Assembly: GCA_964445305.1 (NCBI GenBank) | Contig: CAYUKK010000115.1 | Coordinates: 1-35,777, forward strand | Source of the DNA: CAYUKK01 sp964445305 | GTDB lineage: Bacteria > Acidobacteriota > Aminicenantia > Aminicenantales > UBA8522 | Direction of reading: 5' to 3' | Length of the DNA stretch: 35,777 bases | Shown here: positions 32,043 to 35,777 of the stretch, piece by piece | Layout: every line of letters begins with the position of its first letter | Position numbering within the stretch: the stretch's first letter is position 1 | Notes under the pieces: model-generated | Told to the model about the DNA's origin: nothing | The model's database searches: none | Seen by the model: the letters and a program-made list of their open reading frames with translations, nothing else | Made by a program: the position numbers and the translations under genes

Positions 32043-33830
32043 GTGAAGATCGCTTACCTTAACGGCCGGCGGCTCTATTACGCTTTTTTGGCGGGCGGGA
32101 ACGCCGTGATCCAGGATCAGGATTATCTCAATAAGATCAATGTCTTTCCCGTGGCCGATGCCGATACCGGAACAAACCTGGCGGCCACCATGCGATCTAT
32201 CGCCGAAAGCGCCGTCGTCAGCGCTTCTTTGCGGAAGACTTTTCAATCCATTGCCGAAGCCGCCCTTGTCGGAGCCCGGGGAAATTCTGGCCTCATCTTT
32301 GCTCAGTTTGTCCACAGCCTGAGTAACGAGATTCCGAGCGAGCCCCGTCTGACAGCGAGGAGTTTTGCTGAGGCAGCGAGGCGGGCTGTCCAGTCCGTCT
32401 ACCAGGCCATTCTTTCCCCCGTCGAGGGCACCATGCTGACAGTCATGCGGGAGTGGGCGGAGGCCATCCACGAGCATGCCGGCCGCACAACCGATTACGC
32501 CGAACTCCTCTCCTTCTCTCTCCAGCGCGCCCGAGAAGCGCTAAGGAATACCCCTAAGAAGCTTTCGGTCTTGGCCCGGGCTGGAGTCGTCGACGCTGGG
32601 GCGAAAGGGTTTGTCGATTTCATTGAGGGCATTTTTCATTTCATCCGGGCCGGCCGGCTGAGGAAAGTTGAGAGCCCGGCAGGGGGTCAAGAGCAGAGAC
32701 CGGAAGAAAAGAGCCTGGTCCACTCCCTTAAAGAGGGGGTAAGCCGGCGTTACTGCGCCGAGGCTCTCCTCCAGGGGAAAAAGATGGACCTCGAGCTCAT
32801 CCGGAATCTCGTCCCGGCTTACGGGGAATCAGCCATCGTCGCTGGCTCGCCAGAAAAGGTGCGCTTCCATGTTCACACCGATTCGCCGGCCGAGCTCTTT
32901 TTCAGGCTCAACGAACTCGGCTCAGTCGTCCAGCTCAAAGTCGACGACATGCGACAACAATATGAAGTCAGCCACCATCGGAAAAGAGCGGTCGCTGTGG
33001 TCACCGATTCTTCCTGTGATTTGCCGCCTGAGTTCCTCGAAAAGGAGCAAATTCAGGTGATTCCGTTCCATCTTTCCTTTGGCGAGACTTTGTTTTTGGA
33101 CAAGGTGACCATCACTCCGGAGCAATTCTACACCCTGCTCAAAACCCGACGGGAGCATCCTCGCACTTCCCAGATAGGAATGGCCGCGGTGAGGAGCATG
33201 TTTTCCTTCCTTTCCACTTTTTATGATTCTATCCTTGTTTTCCACATGTCCGGGAAGCTGAGCGGCGCTTTCGGGGTTGCCCAGCAGGCAGCCAACATGA
33301 TGAAGGATAAGAAGATCAGCGTTATCGATTCGAGGCATCTATCCGTCACTCTCGGTTTGATCGTCATGCGCGCTGTTGAGGCTCTGGACGGAGGGGCTTC
33401 CCATGATGAGGTCGTGGAGAAAGCCCAGGAATGGATTTCCAAGACACGGCTCTGGGCCGATATCGCCACGCTCAAATATCTCGTCCGTGGTGGAAGGATC
33501 AGCCCCATGAAAGGGTTGGTAGCGAGGCTTCTGCGCCTCAAACCGATCATCAGCGTGGATGAGGAAGGGAAAGGTCGCGCTTTCAGTAAATCTCTTACCC
33601 GCCGTGGGAACATGAAGAAGATCCTCCGTTTGGTGGCTGAGACAGCCGCCCAGGGGAAAATTTGGAAGTATGCTATCGTTCATGCTCAGAACCTGCGCCG
33701 CGCCCGAACCTACGCGGAGAGGTTGCACAGTGTACTTGGCCAGCCGCCAGCTTTTATCGCGGACATCGCGCCAGCTGTCGGAGCCCACAATGGAATTGGC
33801 GTCGTCGCCATCGGCCTCATGATGGAGTGA
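32043..33830 (+). CDS. DhaL-DegV fusion (FakA/FakB-type fatty-acid kinase)
   Basis: The 595-residue protein combines kinase and lipid-binding parts. Residues 1-205 are a DhaL/Dak2 domain with FPVADADTGTN (D39 and D41 bind Mg-ATP) and GARGNSGLIFAQF. Residues about 235-310 match the FakA middle domain, including YCAEALL and FHVHTD, whose Cys and His probably bind zinc. Residues about 315-595 are a DegV/FakB domain (VVTDSSCDLP, HPRTSQIGM, HMSGKLSGAFG), which binds a fatty acid. In Firmicutes these are separate proteins that phosphorylate fatty acids. GTG 32043 follows AGGATGG. A single-chain fatty-acid kinase is inferred. Confidence 0.9.
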   Translation: MKIAYLNGRRLYYAFLAGGNAVIQDQDYLNKINVFPVADADTGTNLAATMRSIAESAVVSASLRKTFQSIAEAALVGARGNSGLIFAQFVHSLSNEIPSEPRLTARSFAEAARRAVQSVYQAILSPVEGTMLTVMREWAEAIHEHAGRTTDYAELLSFSLQRAREALRNTPKKLSVLARAGVVDAGAKGFVDFIEGIFHFIRAGRLRKVESPAGGQEQRPEEKSLVHSLKEGVSRRYCAEALLQGKKMDLELIRNLVPAYGESAIVAGSPEKVRFHVHTDSPAELFFRLNELGSVVQLKVDDMRQQYEVSHHRKRAVAVVTDSSCDLPPEFLEKEQIQVIPFHLSFGETLFLDKVTITPEQFYTLLKTRREHPRTSQIGMAAVRSMFSFLSTFYDSILVFHMSGKLSGAFGVAQQAANMMKDKKISVIDSRHLSVTLGLIVMRAVEALDGGASHDEVVEKAQEWISKTRLWADIATLKYLVRGGRISPMKGLVARLLRLKPIISVDEEGKGRAFSKSLTRRGNMKKILRLVAETAAQGKIWKYAIVHAQNLRRARTYAERLHSVLGQPPAFIADIAPAVGAHNGIGVVAIGLMME

Positions 33831-34518
33831 AAGCGCCCGGCCGAGACAAATAGAAAATTTTTAGAAAAAAATACTTGACATTAGCAACAATATATCGTAT
33901 TGGTAATTTTAAGAGCTCAAGATTTAGGGCTTAGAATTAAGCGGCAGGTTTTTGGGGATATTAGGAAATTGACCCTTGAATATGAGGGAAAGAGAAGGAG
34001 GGCCAGGAGAGGAAGGAGAGGAATCCTCGTTTTTTCCTGCTCCCTTTTTCAACCCGGTTTCCGCCTTGGATGAGGCCCTCCTTCATTTTCTTAGCTCAAT
34101 TTATCATTCTTATTTCATTCTGACGCTTTTTTTATATAAATTTTCTCAAGCCCAAGGTCAATCGCCCTTACAGGTGGATTGAGGGAGGATTTTCAAACTC
34201 CAGGTCTCACCCTCATCGAGGATTGAGAATTACCGAAATTCAAGACAGCTTGCGCGTTAAATGAATCTTGAATCTTGTTAAGTTTTTTCATGCCTTCTCT
34301 CTGCGGACACGAATTGGAAGTTTTATGGGATGACGATATCTTCAGGATCTAGGTTCTAAAGGCACAGGCCCCAGGTTCTGCGCATATGCATGCTATAGAG
34401 CAGCCTCTTGGGCTTTGTGAGCTGATTTCTAAGCATGAGAATTGGGGAGAAATCAGGTTAATGGATATGCTGTCCCCTATTTTTGTATACTTCAGATGGA
34501 AACAGGAGGAGACAGAGC
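33831..34518. other. Long intergenic region (688 bases) with one possible promoter
   Basis: TTGACA at 33875-33880 with TATTGG 17 bases later is a weak promoter. A 68-codon frame at 33976-34182 has no plausible start signal or domain. No RNA gene or repeat was recognised. The region just before the GMP synthase gene has TATACT near 34489, a possible -10. Confidence 0.5.
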
Positions 34519-35451
34519 ATGAGGATAAGAAATTTTATCGAAGAGAAAGTTGAAGACATCCGGAAAACAGTGGGTCGAGAAACAGCGATTTCCGCACTTT
34601 CTGGCGGCGTCGATAGCTCAACCTGCACCGTCCTGGCTTGGCGGGCTCTTGGCCATCGCCTCAAAGTCATTTTCATCGACGATGGCCTGATGAGGGAAGG
34701 CGAGCCGGAGACGGTCCGTAGAGTTTTCGGCAAAATGGGCATTCGTGTCGATATCGTCGACGCCCAGGAAGAATTCTTTGCCGCTTTGTCTGGAAAGCTT
34801 GACCCCGAGGAAAAGCGAAAAGCCTTCCGCCAGGCGTTCTATTCGGTTTTTGGACGGGAGGTCTCGAAAAGCGGCGCCAGGTTCCTTGTCCAGGGAACCA
34901 TCGCCGCCGACATCATCGAGACCAAAGGCGGCGTTAAGACCCAGCACAACATTCTCGAGCAGGTCGGAATTGACCCGGAGAAGGGCTTCGGTTTCAAGGT
35001 TATCGAGCCGATCAAGGAGCTTTTCAAGCACGAGGTCAGGCGGGTGGCCAGAGCTCTGGGGCTGCCGGAGTCCATTTACGGCCGGATGCCCTTTCCCGGG
35101 CCGGGTCTCATGGCGCGTGTTCTCGGAGAAGTAACGCCGGAAAGAGTCGCCATCGTCCGTCGGGCGACGCGCATCGTCGAGGAGGAGGTCAAACGGTTCC
35201 AGCCGTTCCAGGCCTTCGCTGTTCTTCTCAGCGATCGAGCGACCGGTGTCGAGGAAGGGAAGAGGAAGTTTGGAGATATCCTCATCATCCGGTCGGTCGA
35301 GAGCCGGGACGCCATGAAAGCACGGCCGACGGCCTTGCCGTGGAATGTGCTGATGAGGATGTCGCGGCGGATCGTCGAGGAAATCCCCTCGGTAACCCGC
35401 GTCGCTTACGAGCTCACTCCCAAACCCCCGGCCACGATCGAATTCATCTGA
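34519..35451 (+). CDS. guaAb: GMP synthase ATP-pyrophosphatase subunit, stand-alone (archaeal GuaAb type)
   Basis: The 310-residue protein has the PP-loop SGGVDSS (28-34), then the synthetase domain (QGTIAADIIE, KTQHNI) and the dimerisation domain ending FPGPGLMARVLGEVTPERV and TPKPPATIEFI. It makes GMP from XMP using ATP and ammonia. Bacterial GuaA normally carries a glutaminase domain in the same chain (about 525 residues total). Here there is no such domain, and the C-terminal block AMKARPTALPWNVL resembles the archaeal two-subunit type. CAGGAGGAGA lies well placed before ATG 34519. Confidence 0.9.
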   Translation: MRIRNFIEEKVEDIRKTVGRETAISALSGGVDSSTCTVLAWRALGHRLKVIFIDDGLMREGEPETVRRVFGKMGIRVDIVDAQEEFFAALSGKLDPEEKRKAFRQAFYSVFGREVSKSGARFLVQGTIAADIIETKGGVKTQHNILEQVGIDPEKGFGFKVIEPIKELFKHEVRRVARALGLPESIYGRMPFPGPGLMARVLGEVTPERVAIVRRATRIVEEEVKRFQPFQAFAVLLSDRATGVEEGKRKFGDILIIRSVESRDAMKARPTALPWNVLMRMSRRIVEEIPSVTRVAYELTPKPPATIEFI

Positions 35452-35565
35452 AACCCTATTTTTTTTGAGGTTGTCACGCTTCGACCATCAAGCCAAAAAA
35501 TATCAAGATGCATGTAGCAGGAGGCGATACATCACCCCGCAAAATTAGGTTTGCTGCTCGTGGTT

Positions 35566-35664
35566 CACCCCTGGCCAGGCTCGGGGGTGGGATTGCGAAG
35601 CCCGCTCGTTACCCCAGCGAGGAAACTCGCTCCGATTCGCTTGATGATAATTCTCTATCGTCAA
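35566..35664. other. Intergenic cluster of three hairpins
   Basis: Three stems lie in 99 bases: CACCCC/GGGGTG (35566-35571, 35584-35589); AGCGAG/CTCGCT (35616-35621, 35626-35631) closed by a GAAA tetraloop; and TTGATGATA/TATCGTCAA (35641-35649, 35656-35664, one G-U) with a 6-base loop. The density suggests a structured leader or small RNA ahead of the gene starting at 35758. No known RNA family recognised. Confidence 0.4.
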
Positions 35665-35757
35665 ATTTGGGAAAAGCGAGGCTGCTTGTCTCCCCTGGAT
35701 TTTTATGATAAAAACTGAAAAGGCATCTTCGCCGAGCCGCCAAAAAGGAGTTACTCA

Positions 35758-35777
35758 ATGAAAGCCAAAACCCGATT
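35758..35777 (+). CDS. Start of a gene cut by the right edge
   Basis: AAGGAG (35745-35750) is 7 bases before ATG 35758, which reads MKAKTR to the end of the window. The basic start could lead into a signal peptide. Nothing else can be said. Confidence 0.6.

Noticed and set aside
34010..34045. GAGGAATCCTC followed by TTTTTT as a terminator
   Set aside because: The palindrome leaves a loop of only one to three bases, so a stable terminator hairpin is not expected.
33976..34182. 68-codon frame in the gap before GMP synthase
   Set aside because: Purine-rich start, no Shine-Dalgarno spacing, no domain; unlikely to be a gene.
35508..35708. 66-codon frame near the right edge
   Set aside because: It spans the three hairpins, which better explain the sequence; no family or start signal.
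1..35777. CRISPR arrays, insertion sequences, prophage or integrase genes
   Set aside because: No repeat-spacer pattern, transposase, integrase or flanking target repeats were seen anywhere in the window.

Overview
The window looks like a chromosomal segment of a Gram-negative-type, probably anaerobic bacterium with moderately high GC. It has a TolC-type outer-membrane efflux protein, an RND pump, a heptosyltransferase-like GT9 domain, and many iron-sulfur and zinc-ribbon proteins. The repertoire (stand-alone archaeal-type GMP synthase ATPase, NifX/Mrp/MinD-ferredoxin cluster, encapsulin-type ferritin-like protein, CBM9-like secreted protein) recalls uncultured lineages such as Aminicenantes or Acidobacteriota relatives. 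That placement is inference and cannot be verified here.

Layout. 1-970: remnant of an exported family-2 beta-galactosidase with a large internal deletion. 987-7076: heavy-metal efflux operon (small Cys-containing membrane protein, TolC-like, membrane fusion protein, HME-RND pump). 7139-8877: two-gene sodium:solute symporter unit. 9077-10693 (minus): exported beta-lactamase-fold serine hydrolase. 11003-15514: iron-regulated module A, starting with a Fur-family repressor behind a Fur box, then DUF5320, a tandem NifX-like protein, Mrp/NBP35 ATPase, CGGC protein, two small zinc-ribbon proteins, a methyltransferase and a DUF123 GIY-YIG protein. 15560-19177: module B behind a second, near-consensus Fur box (DUF5320, a NifX-DUF5320 chimera, a 20-codon FmdB remnant, a metallo-beta-lactamase-fold protein, two MinD ATPases with inserted ferredoxin domains, a small remnant). 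19299-20431: racemase and ferritin-like protein. 20456-22458 (minus): membrane protein plus HdrD-like FeS protein, a probable quinone/thiol redox pair. 22754-22839: tRNA-Leu(UAA). 22840-23696: gene-poor stretch with an FmdE fragment and a possible structured RNA. 23697-24614: CBM9-like exported protein. 24704-29293: glycosyltransferase block including a GT4-GT9 fusion. 29311-30669: amino-acid permease. Then a GNAT acetyltransferase, a small protein, a DhaL-DegV fusion (fatty-acid-kinase type), stand-alone GMP synthase ATPase, and the first codons of another gene at the right edge.

How it works together. The most notable part is 10932-19177. Two promoters with identical geometry (-35, 17-bp spacer, -10, Fur box starting 12 nt after the first base of the -10) control two modules whose combined content (NifX-like cofactor protein, Mrp ATPase, paired MinD-ferredoxin ATPases) matches the orange-protein (ORP) type metallocluster system known from Desulfovibrio. 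Here the system appears tied to iron through Fur rather than sigma-54. Module B carries signs of gene erosion: a NifX gene fused to a DUF5320 tail and an FmdB gene reduced to its two ends. Similar deletions or truncations elsewhere (beta-galactosidase, FmdE, DUF4405-like) suggest a genome losing pieces by internal deletion, unless these are assembly artefacts.
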